NCBI RefSeq assembly: GCF_000311785.1
Contig: NZ_HE978548.1
Span: 46,398 to 110,397 of the forward strand
DNA from: Brevibacillus massiliensis
GTDB taxonomy: Bacteria; Bacillota; Bacilli; Brevibacillales; Brevibacillaceae
DNA length: 64,000 nucleotides
Reading direction: 5' to 3'
Below are positions 26,842-36,535 of this stretch, piece after piece. The position numbers and the translations under genes were made by a program. The notes beneath the pieces were generated by a model. It was not told the origin of the DNA and ran no database searches. It worked only from the letters and a program-made list of their open reading frames with translations. How positions within the stretch are numbered: the stretch's first letter is position 1; the number at the start of each line of letters is the position of its first letter.

Positions 26842-27757
26842 AGGCAAGGATCTGCTGCGGATTGACGAATTTTCCGGTGATGAGCTGCTGTATCTGCTGC
26901 AGTCGGCCCTGCACCTGAAACAACTGCAAAAAAGCGGGCAGCAGTACGAACCGCTCAAGGGAAAGACGCTGGGGATGATTTTTGACAAAGCATCGACCCG
27001 CACCCGGGTCTCTTTTGAAGTAGGCATGTACCAGCTTGGCGGCATGGGCATGTTCTTAAGCGGCAAGGAGCTACAGCTTGGGCGGGGAGAGCCGATCAGC
27101 GACACGGCGCAGGTACTGTCCCGCTATATCGATGCGATCATGATTCGCACCTACTCCCATGCCGATGTGGAGCAGCTGGCAAAGTATGCGAGCATTCCGA
27201 TCATCAACGGTTTAACGGACATGTTCCACCCTTGTCAGGCCCTGGCAGACATGATGACGATCCTGGAACACAAAGGGCGTTTGCAGGGCGTCAAGCTGGC
27301 TTATGTAGGGGACGGGAACAACGTAGCCAACTCACTGGTCCTCGCCGCTGCCCTGCTCGGAGTGGATGTGAGCGTAGCTGCTCCCCCCGGATACAACATG
27401 TCCGAGGAGATCGTCAAGACGGCGCAGCAATACGCCGACGAAAGCGGCGCTTCGCTGACGTTTACGGACGATCCGGTGCAGGCTGTGACCGGGGCTGACG
27501 CCATCTACACAGACGTGTGGACCAGCATGGGCTTCGAGGCGGAAAATGAAGTTCGGCTCAAGGCGTTTCAAGGATACCAAATCGATCAACAGCTTGCCCG
27601 GCATGCCGCTGCGGACTACATTTTCCTGCACTGCCTGCCGGCTCACCGCGGCGAAGAAGTTGCGGCGGATATTATTGACGGCAGACATTCGGTTGTCTTC
27701 GACCAGGCGGAAAACCGCTTGCACGCGCAGAAGGCAGTATTGGCGGCGGTAATCTAA
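26786..27757 (+). CDS. argF: Ornithine carbamoyltransferase
   Basis: 323 aa. Joins carbamoyl phosphate and ornithine to citrulline. Seen: carbamoyl-phosphate loop [25 protein letters not shown], and the ornithine-site [14 protein letters not shown] 26786 ([10 protein letters not shown]) lies inside the end of carB in another frame, preceded by GGGGAG; the overlap of 56 bases implies coupling. Last gene of carAB-argF, followed by a long terminator. Confidence 0.95.
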   Translation: MNLAKISESWPTVQPSAFKGKDLLRIDEFSGDELLYLLQSALHLKQLQKSGQQYEPLKGKTLGMIFDKASTRTRVSFEVGMYQLGGMGMFLSGKELQLGRGEPISDTAQVLSRYIDAIMIRTYSHADVEQLAKYASIPIINGLTDMFHPCQALADMMTILEHKGRLQGVKLAYVGDGNNVANSLVLAAALLGVDVSVAAPPGYNMSEEIVKTAQQYADESGASLTFTDDPVQAVTGADAIYTDVWTSMGFEAENEVRLKAFQGYQIDQQLARHAAADYIFLHCLPAHRGEEVAADIIDGRHSVVFDQAENRLHAQKAVLAAVI

Positions 27758-27770
27758 AAGCAGGCTGATC

Positions 27771-27836
27771 AAAACGATTGTTCACTCGCGACAGCTCCGT
27801 TAAAAGCGAGAGCGAAGAGTGAACAATCGTTTTTTT
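27771..27836 (+). terminator. Long terminator after argF
   Basis: AAAACGATTGTTCACTC and GAGTGAACAATCGTTTT form a perfect 17-pair stem enclosing a ~29-base internal segment, followed by T. A further AT-rich hairpin (AAAGCTT/AAGCTTT) is near 27883-27901; otherwise nothing is seen up to 27970. Confidence 0.9.
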
Positions 27837-27979
27837 GCATGAAAAGCTTCCTCTCAGGAGGGACTCGACAGCTTCTGCGAGAAAGCTTCAATCAAAGCTT
27901 TTCTTACAGCAAAATTCGATAGATTTCTAGGAAAAAAGAACTATTTTCTGAAAAGTCTATCAAAACATGAAATTGATGA

Positions 27980-28009
27980 TTGCCGAAATTTGTCATTCCC
28001 ATGTAAAAT
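27980..28009 (+). promoter_or_regulatory. Candidate promoter of the 25-codon ORF
   Basis: TTGCCG (27980-27985), 18 bases, TAAAAT (28004-28009), 40 bases before the ATG at 28050. Confidence 0.45.
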
Positions 28010-28049
28010 AAACACTAAAGATGGGGACTCCAAAAGAGGAGGGATCAAG

Positions 28050-28127
28050 ATGAAGAAGCTGTTTACAGCTATTCTCTTGGTCGCAGGAATTGTGGCTGCG
28101 ACTTCGGCAAACTGGCACATCGGATAA
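28050..28127 (+). CDS. Small hydrophobic secreted-type peptide, 25 aa
   Basis: An ATG 28050 after the strong site GAGGAGGGATCAAG opens a 25-codon frame: MKKLFTAILLVAGIVAATSA followed by NWHIG. A basic start plus hydrophobic core plus ATSA looks like a signal peptide with a very short remainder, or a single-pass membrane peptide. It has its own candidate promoter and a terminator-like hairpin right after, so it is a self-contained unit rather than chance. I do not recognise a family. Possible roles: exported peptide signal, membrane microprotein. Confidence 0.5.
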   Translation: MKKLFTAILLVAGIVAATSANWHIG

Positions 28128-28147
28128 TTGCAGAAGTGGATGCCTGG

Positions 28148-28174
28148 AAAACACCGCTAGAAAGTGGTGTTTTT
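28148..28174 (+). terminator. Terminator of the 25-codon ORF
   Basis: ACACC and GGTGT arms, extended by A/T pairs, around a 10-base loop and followed by T. Confidence 0.6.
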
Positions 28175-28260
28175 CACTTCATACCAAAACATTCCATAGA
28201 GTAGTATTGCGGGTGCATCAGACAGTGAAAGCTTTTAAATCTGACAAAGGGGGGAACGTT

Positions 28261-28812
28261 GTGCTGTTGGACGTAATCTTATTCTCTTTTATTGTTGCTT
28301 TCTTGCGTGGCGGTCGAATCAAAAACATACCCACCTTTCACAAGCTGCCGTTTCTGGCGGCAAGCCTCCTGCTCCAGCTTTGCTCAGCACTGATGCCAGA
28401 GTGGGGCGGCGGATTTGTTTCACTGGCTTATGTATGTATGCTGCTTTTCTTCTTTTATAATCGCGCACACGAAGATATTCGAATTTTTTTAATCGGTTGG
28501 CTGTTGAATTCATTGGTTATCTGGACCAATCTGGGGCGGATGCCCGTTGACCTGGAACTGGCGAGCAAGCTACCGTATTCCATCGAACCGATCGTGAATG
28601 GGACGGACTTCAAACACACCGTATTGAGCGAGGCGACCCATTTGCCCTTTCTCGGTGACATTATCTATATGCCGCTTCCGATACCGCGCCTGATTAGCGT
28701 CGGGGACCTGTTTATCATGTTAGGCACCTTCTTTTTGGTTCAACGGATCATGAACAAGCCCATCTCGCTTGTTCGCCTAAGAGCAGGGAAACACTATGCG
28801 GCCAGACATTGA
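28261..28812 (+). CDS. DUF5317-type membrane protein
   Basis: 183 aa with about five membrane segments, starting GTG 28261 (MLLDVILFSFIVAFLRGG) 6 bases after a run of AAAGGGGGG. The conserved features I can see are a short RGGRIKN loop, a GWLLNSLVIWTNLGRMP segment and a C-terminal IPRLISVGDLFIMLG. This resembles the DUF5317 family, often adjacent to HD-GYP proteins. It overlaps the HD-GYP gene by 17 bases, so the two are co-expressed and may work together. No biochemical function is known to me. Confidence 0.65.
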   Translation: MLLDVILFSFIVAFLRGGRIKNIPTFHKLPFLAASLLLQLCSALMPEWGGGFVSLAYVCMLLFFFYNRAHEDIRIFLIGWLLNSLVIWTNLGRMPVDLELASKLPYSIEPIVNGTDFKHTVLSEATHLPFLGDIIYMPLPIPRLISVGDLFIMLGTFFLVQRIMNKPISLVRLRAGKHYAARH

Positions 28813-30115
28813 GATTCGCCGTACGCTTGTTTCTCTTCTGGTCCGCGTCGGCTATCCGCTGGCCGGGCTGATGATTCTTTATTCCGCGCTGCCATACTGG
28901 GAAATGAGGGAGCATTGGAGCATCTTGATCGGCTACACGGTGCTTACGATCATCTGCACGTTTGCACCGGTAAGCACCTATCATGCGAGATTGACGCTTA
29001 ACAATGCGATTCTCTTCTCGGGTATCCTTTTGTACGGATCATGGATAGCTGTGTGGTGCGCGATTCTGGAAATTCTGATCGTCTCCTCGCTTGTCAGATC
29101 ATCGGTCAGCAAGGCAGCTGCAAATGCGGGCCAGATGTTGATTACCGTCTGGGTTGCAAGCTTGTTCCGGGATTGGATGTTTGGAGCCTTCGACGCTTCC
29201 TGGTGGGTTGTCCTCGACCTGCTCCTGATCTTGATCTATTGGCTTGCCAACACATGTTTGGTAGCTGTAGGGATATCCTGTTTCTACCAGTCACCGTGGC
29301 TGGAAACGGCGATCAGGATGGTAAAAACGGGGACGACTACTTATATGCTGTTAATGCTGATCGGCGGGCTCGGCGCCCGGCTGGTCAGCGCGTACGGCGT
29401 CTTTGCCTTTATCCCGCTCATTGCACAGATCGTCGCGATAAGCATTGTTTTTCACAGATATTTTGGGGGGATGAAAAAGCTGGAGCATCTCAACGACTCT
29501 TTCCTCGTAACGTTGGCAGCTTCGATTGATGCAAGAGATCCGTATACACACGGGCATTCCTATCGGGTGGCGCACTGGGCCCGAGAAATCTCCCAAGTGC
29601 TGGGACTCGGCAAGGCGCAGGTTGATGAAATCTACTACGGGGGGATCCTTCACGACATCGGCAAGATTGGCATAGAAGATGAGATCCTGAAAAAGGAAGG
29701 GAAACTGTCCAAGGAGGAATACGCGAAGATCCAACAGCATCCGGTGATCGGATATCAAATCGTGAGACAGGCGGGCGTATTTGACGAACTGCTGCCAGCG
29801 ATTCGTTCTCATCACGAACGCATGGATGGAAAGGGGTATCCTGATGGTCTCAGCGGGGCCGACATTCCGTTGGCGGCGCGCATCCTCGCTGTATCAGACG
29901 CTTTTGACGCCATGGTGTCAGACCGTCCCTACCGCAAAGGGCTTCCGGTAGAAGTGGCGCTCGAGAGGATTGAGGAGGCTTCGGGAACGCAGTTTGACGC
30001 CAATATTGCCGAAAAGTTCGTCAAGATTATCAGGAATTACCCGCCCGAGGAGTTTGAGATCATCATGAATAAAAAAGGTCACTGGAAGAGTGACTCAAAG
30101 GAAAAGACTGGGTAG
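28796..30115 (+). CDS. Membrane HD-GYP domain phosphohydrolase
   Basis: 439 aa. Residues ~1-220 hold several membrane helices (MASE-like sensor of unknown ligand). Residues ~235-430 are an HD-GYP domain: HSYRVAHWAREISQ, HDIGKIGIEDEIL, SHHERMDGKGYPDGL and LAVSDAFDAMVSDRPYRKGL. HD-GYP enzymes hydrolyse cyclic di-GMP or related cyclic dinucleotides; all metal-ligand motifs appear intact, so an active enzyme is expected. In a motile organism a role in motility or surface behaviour is reasonable, but nothing here proves it. Coupled to the upstream DUF5317 gene. Confidence 0.85.
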   Translation: MRPDIEIRRTLVSLLVRVGYPLAGLMILYSALPYWEMREHWSILIGYTVLTIICTFAPVSTYHARLTLNNAILFSGILLYGSWIAVWCAILEILIVSSLVRSSVSKAAANAGQMLITVWVASLFRDWMFGAFDASWWVVLDLLLILIYWLANTCLVAVGISCFYQSPWLETAIRMVKTGTTTYMLLMLIGGLGARLVSAYGVFAFIPLIAQIVAISIVFHRYFGGMKKLEHLNDSFLVTLAASIDARDPYTHGHSYRVAHWAREISQVLGLGKAQVDEIYYGGILHDIGKIGIEDEILKKEGKLSKEEYAKIQQHPVIGYQIVRQAGVFDELLPAIRSHHERMDGKGYPDGLSGADIPLAARILAVSDAFDAMVSDRPYRKGLPVEVALERIEEASGTQFDANIAEKFVKIIRNYPPEEFEIIMNKKGHWKSDSKEKTG

Positions 30116-30119
30116 AGAG

Positions 30120-30151
30120 CAGCCCTGGTGACGGTAACGGAGCCAGGGCTG
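30120..30151 (+). terminator. Hairpin after the HD-GYP gene, no T run
   Basis: CAGCCCTGG / CCAGGGCTG, nine perfect pairs with a 14-base loop, 5 bases after the stop. Without a T tract it may only be a weak terminator. Confidence 0.5.
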
Positions 30152-30178
30152 TCCGCATGGTTGGGACCAAAAAAGTGA

Positions 30179-30213
30179 TTGTATTTTTATTAGTTCGTAT
30201 GTATAATTAATCA
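30179..30213 (+). promoter_or_regulatory. argG promoter with overlapping ARG-box-like operator
   Basis: TTGTAT (30179-30184), 17 bases, TATAAT (30202-30207), embedded in TGTATAATTAATCA (30200-30213), 12 of 14 matches to TGAATWWWWATTCA. The arrangement copies that of carA: both read TTTTTATT, about ten variable bases, GTATGTATAAT. Confidence 0.75.
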
Positions 30214-30247
30214 AAGATGAAACCTGAACGAATGGAGAGGGGAAACT

Positions 30248-31507
30248 ATGGCAAAAGAAAAGATCGTTTTGGCCTATTCCGGCGGATTGGATACATCTGT
30301 GGCAATCAAGTGGCTGCAGGAAACATATAACTACGATGTCATCGCTGTGGCGCTTGATGTCGGGGAAGGAAAAGATCTCGACTTCGTCCAGCAAAAGGCT
30401 TTAAAAGTAGGGGCATTGAAGTCGTATGTCGTCGATGCGAAGGAGACGTTCGCTCAGGAGTACGTACTGCCGGCGTTAAAGGCAAACACGATGTACGAAG
30501 GAAAGTACCCGCTCGTCTCGGCGCTGTCCCGCTACCTCATTTCGCGCGTGTTGGTAGAGATCGCGGAAAAAGAGGGGGCCGTAGCCGTAGCTCATGGCTG
30601 CACAGGCAAAGGAAACGACCAGGTTCGTTTCGACGTTTCCTTTACGGCGCTGAATCCTAACCTGAAGATCGTCGCCCCTGTTCGTGAATGGGGTTGGACC
30701 CGCGACGAGGAGATCAAATACGCGGCGGAACACGGCATTCCGATTCCGATCGACCTCGACAATCCGTACAGCATTGACCAGAACCTCTGGGGCAGAAGCT
30801 GTGAGTGCGGAGTGCTGGAAGATCCGTGGGCAGCACCGCCTGAAGGAGCGTATGAATTGACCAAGTCGATCGAGGAAGCTCCCGATCAAGCGGAAGAGAT
30901 CGAGATTACCTTTGTTCAAGGGGTGCCGACAGCTCTGAACGGCGAAGAACTGCCGCTGTCCGAACTGATTCTCAAGTTAAACAAAATCGCCGGCGAGCAT
31001 GGCGTAGGCCGGATCGACCACGTGGAAAACCGCCTGGTCGGCATCAAGTCCCGCGAAGTGTACGAGACGCCGGCAGCCACCACGCTGATCCTGGCGCACC
31101 GCGAGCTGGAAAGCCTGACCCAGCCGCGCGAAATCGCCCAATTCAAACCGATCATCGAGTTGAAGATGGCTCAGGTCATCTACGAAGGACTCTGGTATTC
31201 GCCGATTCGCAACGCGCTGGAGGCATTCGTCGAAGAAACGCAAAAATTCGTCAGCGGCGTCGTCCGGGTCAAACTGCATAAAGGACATGCGGTTGTCGTA
31301 GGGCGCAAATCGGCTTCTTCCCTGTACAGCCACGAGCTGGCTACTTATGCGGAAGGGGATCAATTTGACCACAAAGCGGCGCTCGGCTTCATCAAGCTGT
31401 GGGGCCTGCCGACGAAAGTACACGCTCAAGTGAACGAAGGACATACGAAATCGTCGTTTAAGACCGATATCAAAATCATTGGAGCGAAGGATGCGGTAAC
31501 ACCATGA
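30248..31507 (+). CDS. argG: Argininosuccinate synthase
   Basis: 419 aa. ATP-dependent joining of citrulline and aspartate. N-terminal PP-loop [16 protein letters not shown] and the citrulline/aspartate site segment [12 protein letters not shown]; also [13 protein letters not shown] sequence ([12 protein letters not shown]). ATG 30248 follows GGAGAGGGG. First gene of argGH; the stop overlaps argH by four bases. Confidence 0.97.
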   Translation: MAKEKIVLAYSGGLDTSVAIKWLQETYNYDVIAVALDVGEGKDLDFVQQKALKVGALKSYVVDAKETFAQEYVLPALKANTMYEGKYPLVSALSRYLISRVLVEIAEKEGAVAVAHGCTGKGNDQVRFDVSFTALNPNLKIVAPVREWGWTRDEEIKYAAEHGIPIPIDLDNPYSIDQNLWGRSCECGVLEDPWAAPPEGAYELTKSIEEAPDQAEEIEITFVQGVPTALNGEELPLSELILKLNKIAGEHGVGRIDHVENRLVGIKSREVYETPAATTLILAHRELESLTQPREIAQFKPIIELKMAQVIYEGLWYSPIRNALEAFVEETQKFVSGVVRVKLHKGHAVVVGRKSASSLYSHELATYAEGDQFDHKAALGFIKLWGLPTKVHAQVNEGHTKSSFKTDIKIIGAKDAVTP

Positions 31508-32949
31508 AATTGTGGGGAGGACGCTTCACCAAGCCGACCAATCAGCTGGTAGATGAGTACACAGCTTCGATTTCCTTCGATCAAAAAATGTGGCGGCAGG
31601 ATATCGTCGGCAGCCTTGCCCATGTAGCGATGCTGGGGAAATGCGGCATTTTGCCGATGGATGAAGTGAAGCAGATCATCGCCGGCCTGAAAAAGGTGAA
31701 AGAGAAGATCGAACGGGGACAGGTCACTTTCCAATTAGCCCATGAAGATGTTCACATGAACATCGAAAAAATGCTGATTGAAGAGATTGGTCCCGTAGGC
31801 GGGAAGCTGCATACCGGCCGCAGCCGGAACGATCAGGTCGCACTGGATATGCATCTCTACTTGCGCGAACAGATGATGGAGATTATCCAACTCTCCATGT
31901 ACCTGCAAAAGGCGTTAACCGATAAGGCCAGTCAGCATTTGGATACGGTCATGCCGGGTTATACTCATATGCAGCGGGCACAGCCCGTACTTTTCGGTTA
32001 TCACCTGATGGCATATGTCTCCATGCTGCAGCGCGATATTGAGCGGCTGCAGGAAGCGTGGCGGCGCGTAAACGTGCTGCCGCTGGGGGCAGGGGCGCTG
32101 GCGGGTACCACTTTTCCGATCGACCGCGAATTTGTCGCCGACATGCTGCAGTTCGACGGGATTTACATCAACAGCATGGACGCCGTAAGCGACCGCGACT
32201 TTATCGTCGAATTTCTGTCGGCGTCGGCGCTGTTGATGGCTCACTTGTCCCGCCTGTGCGAAGAGTTGGTGATCTGGAGCAGCCAGGAGTTTGCGTTCAT
32301 CGAGCTGGATGACGCCTTCTGTACCGGGTCGAGCATCATGCCGCAGAAAAAAAATCCGGATGTCGCCGAACTGGTTCGCGGCAAGACGGGGCGCGTCTAC
32401 GGAAATTTGTTCAGCCTGCTGACAGTCTTGAAAGGACTGCCGCTGGCCTACAACAAAGACATGCAAGAGGACAAGGAAGGCATGTTTGATACCGTCCAGA
32501 CGCTGCACGGGGCGCTCTCGCTGCTTACCCCGATGATCGAGACGATGGCGGTGAACAAGCAGCGCATGCGGCAGACGGTGACCGAAGACTTTTCCAATGC
32601 GACCGATCTGGCTGATTACCTCGTCACCAAGGGCCTGCCCTTCCGCCAAGCTCATGAGGTTGTCGGGAAAGCGGTGCTCGCTTGCATCGAACAGAAAAAA
32701 TACCTGCTCGATCTGACGCTGGAGGAATTCCAGACCTTCTCGCCGCTCATCAAAAGCGATGTGTACCAAGCGCTCGACGTAGAGACTGTCGTCAATGCCC
32801 GCAACGTGATGGGCGGTACGGCCCGCCAGCAGGTGGAGAAGCAGATCGCCGCCTACCGCGAAGCGATCGGCAAGACGGAAACCTGGATAGCCGAGCACAG
32901 TCAAAAAGTCATGATCGAATCCTTGATCGACGTCGGATCGCCGCTATAA
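31504..32949 (+). CDS. argH: Argininosuccinate lyase
   Basis: 481 aa, fumarase/aspartase superfamily; splits argininosuccinate into arginine and fumarate. Seen: [37 protein letters not shown] and the superfamily signature [16 protein letters not shown] (mobile catalytic loop). Coupled to argG by an ATGA overlap. Followed by a strong terminator; it closes the arginine block. Confidence 0.97.
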   Translation: MKLWGGRFTKPTNQLVDEYTASISFDQKMWRQDIVGSLAHVAMLGKCGILPMDEVKQIIAGLKKVKEKIERGQVTFQLAHEDVHMNIEKMLIEEIGPVGGKLHTGRSRNDQVALDMHLYLREQMMEIIQLSMYLQKALTDKASQHLDTVMPGYTHMQRAQPVLFGYHLMAYVSMLQRDIERLQEAWRRVNVLPLGAGALAGTTFPIDREFVADMLQFDGIYINSMDAVSDRDFIVEFLSASALLMAHLSRLCEELVIWSSQEFAFIELDDAFCTGSSIMPQKKNPDVAELVRGKTGRVYGNLFSLLTVLKGLPLAYNKDMQEDKEGMFDTVQTLHGALSLLTPMIETMAVNKQRMRQTVTEDFSNATDLADYLVTKGLPFRQAHEVVGKAVLACIEQKKYLLDLTLEEFQTFSPLIKSDVYQALDVETVVNARNVMGGTARQQVEKQIAAYREAIGKTETWIAEHSQKVMIESLIDVGSPL

Positions 32950-32966
32950 GCGGGTCATACAAAAAG

Positions 32967-33004
32967 AACAGCTTCCTTCCTTATGGGAGGAGGCTGTTTT
33001 GGTT
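32967..33004 (+). terminator. Terminator after argH
   Basis: AACAGCTTCCTTCC pairs with GGGAGGAGGCTGTT along 14 positions (wobbles included) around a TTAT loop, followed by a T-rich tail. Its left arm recurs at 39942-39959. Confidence 0.9.
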
Positions 33005-33087
33005 TTGCCGATTGTTAGTTAAATATGAAAGCGTTAGAATTTTGTATAGTTATATCAAAGAGATCAAATCTGGATGGAGGAAAATCG

Positions 33088-35091
33088 TTGAAAAGACACA
33101 AGTATCTCAGGATTTTGCAATCTGTCGTCAGTGTTTTTTCACTAGTAGTAATATTTCCATATATGGCACATTCAGAAAACGGAACAGTCATTCGCGTTGC
33201 AGGAGATAAAAACTTTCCTCCTTTCGAATTTATTGGTAACACTGGGGATTACATCGGATTTAACATAGATGTAATGAAGGCGCTTGCAAGCAAGAAAGGC
33301 ATCCGCATTGAATTCTACCCCATGTCCTGGAATGAAGCTGTTGAGGCGCTAAAAGCCGGTCGGGTAGAAGCGATTCAGGGAATGAAGTACAGTCCAGGCC
33401 GCGGCGAAGTGTTTCGTTTCTCCGATCCTTACTTTACCAGTTCACAGGGAATTTTTGTGTTAAAGGATAATCTGAACATTCGAGAACTGCAAGACCTGGA
33501 AGGCAAAAGAGTAGCTGTACAAAAGGGTGATATTGCCAATGACCTGCTCGGCAAATTGAACCGCCTTGAGTTCATCAAGACAGATAGTCAGCAAGAAGCG
33601 ATTCAACTGTTGGTAGATGGAAAGGTTGACGCTTTTGTCGGAAACAGAATTACCGGGCAGTACTTCATTCAAAACAGCAATCAGCAAGATTTGATTAAAA
33701 TTGTCGGAGAGCCGATCGATCCCACTGCATACGGGATTGCCGTACTGCCTCGGAATAAAGCATTGCTGGACGCACTGAACGATGGCATCTCTCAGATTAA
33801 AAACGACGGAACGTATAAAAAGATTGAGCAGCATTGGTTTGGCGAGTATATCATGCCTTCTGCGCTCAAGCTCCGAGAAGCTTTGGTATATTTTGAATGT
33901 GGATTTATTATCACCTGTTGTCTGGTTTTGGCCGTGGTCTGGTGGAACCGGGTGCTCAAACGGGAAGTGGCCAAGAGAACCGCTGAAATCGCCGCGATAA
34001 ATAAAAAGCTGGAAGATAAAATGGGTCTTCTCGAAGAAAATGTATTCTTTCAGCAGCAGTTGTTAGACAGCACATACAGCTGCTTTATTACGCTAAACGA
34101 GTCAGCCGCGATATCAATGATGAACCAAAGGGCGATAGATTACCTGGGTCTGCAAGAAAATCTTGTTGGCAAGAAACTTGCTAATACTTTGATCGCCGAT
34201 TTTATTCCTGTGTTGGAAGTGGAAGAAGCGCTGCAGCACAAGCGTGTTTATCTGCAAAAAGAGGTCTTATGGCAATGTGACATGACAAGTGAGAGGTCGC
34301 ACAAGAGGTGCATTACTTACAGCATTCATCCGATTGCCACCACCTCGGGGGAAATCGCCGGAGCAGTGCTCAACTTTACGGATATTACCGAGCAAAAAGA
34401 GTTTGAGCAAAAACTGGCTCAGGAAGATCGGCTGCGCTCCCTGGGACGTCTCATGCTGGGAATCGCCCACGAAATTCGCAATCCGTTGACATCCATCCTG
34501 GCTTATACCGAGTTGCTGCCAAAAAAGTTTGATAACCCGGAATTCCGCACTTTTTTTGCACTTCAGGTTTCTAGTGAAATTACCCGCCTAAACTCTTTGG
34601 TCAACGATTTATTGGATTATGCTCGTCCCAGAAAATCGGAACCCAGCGTTTTCTCCGTTTTGGAGGTGGTGACATCCATACTTCAACTGTTCAGACAAAA
34701 GATTAACGAAAAAGACATTCATATCGATCTTGAGCTTGATGAAAAATTGGAAGTGATTGCTGACAAGCAGCAGATCAAACAAGTATTGATGAATATCATC
34801 TTAAACGCTATCCAGGCAGTCGAAAACAACGGAAAGCTAAAGATAACAGGTTCCTGTAAAGGGGGGGTGACCGTTATCGAGATCGCAGATGATGGATGCG
34901 GCATAGCGGAAGAGGAATTTTCCAAAATCTTTGAGCCGTTTTACAGCAATAAAGCAAATGGGACTGGGTTGGGATTGCCGATCTCTTATCAGTTGGTGAA
35001 AGAAAATCTGGGAACGATTGATGTGATCAGTACAAAGGAGAGCGGAACGACGATGATTGTAACTTTGCCCGGTCCGGAAAGGAGGCCCTAG
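33088..35091 (+). CDS. Sensor histidine kinase with N-terminal solute-binding domain
   Basis: 667 aa. The start TTG 33088 is 7 bases after GGAGG (33076-33080) and gives a clean signal sequence (MKRHKYLRILQ...). Extracellular residues ~30-250 form an SBP family 3 domain (VAGDKNFPPFEFIGNTGDYI, KYSPGRGEVFRFSDPYF); a membrane helix follows at ~268-292; a PAS domain at ~310-430; HisKA with phosphoacceptor His461 in GIAHEIRNPLTSILAY; then HATPase_c with N box NIILNAIQAVEN, G1 IADDGCGI and G2 NGTGLGLPISYQL. It probably senses an amino-acid-like ligand outside the cell directly and phosphorylates the sigma-54 activator encoded 5 bases downstream. The sensor domain resembles the transporter's own binding protein at 36599. 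Confidence 0.9.
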   Translation: MKRHKYLRILQSVVSVFSLVVIFPYMAHSENGTVIRVAGDKNFPPFEFIGNTGDYIGFNIDVMKALASKKGIRIEFYPMSWNEAVEALKAGRVEAIQGMKYSPGRGEVFRFSDPYFTSSQGIFVLKDNLNIRELQDLEGKRVAVQKGDIANDLLGKLNRLEFIKTDSQQEAIQLLVDGKVDAFVGNRITGQYFIQNSNQQDLIKIVGEPIDPTAYGIAVLPRNKALLDALNDGISQIKNDGTYKKIEQHWFGEYIMPSALKLREALVYFECGFIITCCLVLAVVWWNRVLKREVAKRTAEIAAINKKLEDKMGLLEENVFFQQQLLDSTYSCFITLNESAAISMMNQRAIDYLGLQENLVGKKLANTLIADFIPVLEVEEALQHKRVYLQKEVLWQCDMTSERSHKRCITYSIHPIATTSGEIAGAVLNFTDITEQKEFEQKLAQEDRLRSLGRLMLGIAHEIRNPLTSILAYTELLPKKFDNPEFRTFFALQVSSEITRLNSLVNDLLDYARPRKSEPSVFSVLEVVTSILQLFRQKINEKDIHIDLELDEKLEVIADKQQIKQVLMNIILNAIQAVENNGKLKITGSCKGGVTVIEIADDGCGIAEEEFSKIFEPFYSNKANGTGLGLPISYQLVKENLGTIDVISTKESGTTMIVTLPGPERRP

Positions 35092-35096
35092 GATCC

Positions 35097-36452
35097 ATGT
35101 ACAATGTAGTCATTATCGATGATGAACCGGCGATTTGCCAGTCGCTGAAATTCGCCTTGGAGGAACAATACCAGGTGTATACGTTTACCGAACCGGGAGC
35201 GGCACTGTCGCTTTTGGAAAGAGTTGAAGTCGCCATCGTATTGTTGGACCTGAAAGTAGGTGAATACAATGGCATCGAGATTCTACAGCAAATCAAAGTG
35301 GTATCTCCATCCACCGTTGTTATCATGATGACAGCATATGGGAGTATTCCTTCCTCTGTCGAAGCGATGCGCAAAGGGGCGTTTTCTTATGCGACCAAAC
35401 CGCTGCATATCGACGAGCTTGGCATTCTGATACAGAAAGCAGAGGAATTTTACAGTCTTCATTCTAAAGTGCAATGGTTAAGTGAGGCATTGGAAAAAGC
35501 ATCAGATAACTTTGGATTGATCGGCAACAGTCCGGCGATCAGAGATGTGCTTGCGATGATCGACAAAGTGAAAGATATTGATTCCAACATATTGATCACC
35601 GGAGAAAGCGGAACGGGGAAAGAGGTAGCGGCACGTACCATCCACAATCAGAGCAAACGAAGATTTAAACGGTTCCAGGCGATTAATTGCGCTGCCATAC
35701 CGGGGAATTTGCTTGAATCCGAATTGTTTGGCTACGAGAAAGGAGCTTTTACAGGGGCTTCTCAACGAAAAACAGGACTGTTTGTGCAAGCGGAGGGAGG
35801 AACGATTTTTCTTGATGAAATTGGCGAGATGGATTTGGCGCTGCAGAGCAAACTTCTGCGGGTGATTCAGGAGCGAAAGGTTACTCCGCTGGGGGGAACG
35901 GAAGAAATAGATGTGGATGTGCGGATCATCGCTGCGACCAATCGGGATTTAATGAAAGAAGTGAAAGAGAATCGCTTCCGTGAGGACCTCTATTACCGTT
36001 TGAACGTGATTCCCATTAAGCTTCCGCCATTAAAAGAAAGGCGGGAGGACATACCGCTACTGGTGGAGTTTTTTATTCGAAAGATAGGAGACGGGATGGG
36101 AAAACCGGTTGACGGCATTTCACAGGAAGCCTTGAAGATTCTGCAAACGTACTCTTTTCCCGGCAACGTAAGGGAACTGCAGAATATCATTGAACGAGCG
36201 ATTGCCTTGACCAACTCGTCCTATATTCAAAAAGCGGACCTGCCGGATGAAATTCAAACGAAAGAACAGGCCTTTATTTCTCATACACTGATCCCCGTCT
36301 ACGTCGGAGAAACGATGGAGGAAGTGGAGAAAAAAGTGATCCTGCATAACCTTACCGCATTTAACGGCAATCGAAGAAAAACAGCCCAAATCATCGGCAT
36401 CGGGGAGCGAACTCTCCGTGACAAATTAAAAAAATATCAGGATGAGAAGTAG
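35097..36452 (+). CDS. Sigma-54-dependent response regulator (NtrC/AtoC type)
   Basis: 451 aa. Receiver domain ~1-120 with phospho-acceptor Asp51 in VLLDLKVGEYNG; AAA+ domain ~140-370 with Walker A GESGTGKE, the sigma-54-contacting GAFTGA in YEKGAFTGASQ, and Walker B GGTIFLDEIGEMDL; C-terminal Fis-type helix-turn-helix (NRRKTAQIIGIGERTLRDKL). It needs RpoN to open promoters. Paired with the kinase upstream (NtrB/NtrC-like layout) and facing a -24/-12 promoter directly downstream at 36536, so its target is almost certainly the transporter-hutG operon. Confidence 0.93.
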   Translation: MYNVVIIDDEPAICQSLKFALEEQYQVYTFTEPGAALSLLERVEVAIVLLDLKVGEYNGIEILQQIKVVSPSTVVIMMTAYGSIPSSVEAMRKGAFSYATKPLHIDELGILIQKAEEFYSLHSKVQWLSEALEKASDNFGLIGNSPAIRDVLAMIDKVKDIDSNILITGESGTGKEVAARTIHNQSKRRFKRFQAINCAAIPGNLLESELFGYEKGAFTGASQRKTGLFVQAEGGTIFLDEIGEMDLALQSKLLRVIQERKVTPLGGTEEIDVDVRIIAATNRDLMKEVKENRFREDLYYRLNVIPIKLPPLKERREDIPLLVEFFIRKIGDGMGKPVDGISQEALKILQTYSFPGNVRELQNIIERAIALTNSSYIQKADLPDEIQTKEQAFISHTLIPVYVGETMEEVEKKVILHNLTAFNGNRRKTAQIIGIGERTLRDKLKKYQDEK

Positions 36453-36465
36453 GCAATTTTTGCAA

Positions 36466-36490
36466 GGCGGCAATTTTGGCCGCTTTTTTT
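36466..36490 (+). terminator. Terminator of the two-component operon
   Basis: GCGGC / GGCCGC arms around an AT-rich loop, followed by seven T. It separates the regulator genes from the regulated operon. Confidence 0.75.
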
Positions 36491-36535
36491 ATGCAATGAC
36501 GCAGATGGAACCCTCATCATTCGGGGATACTGGCA

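Noticed and set aside
31915..32904. A 329-codon open frame opposite argH
   Set aside because: Antisense shadow of argH; no ribosome site, composition like a reversed coding strand.
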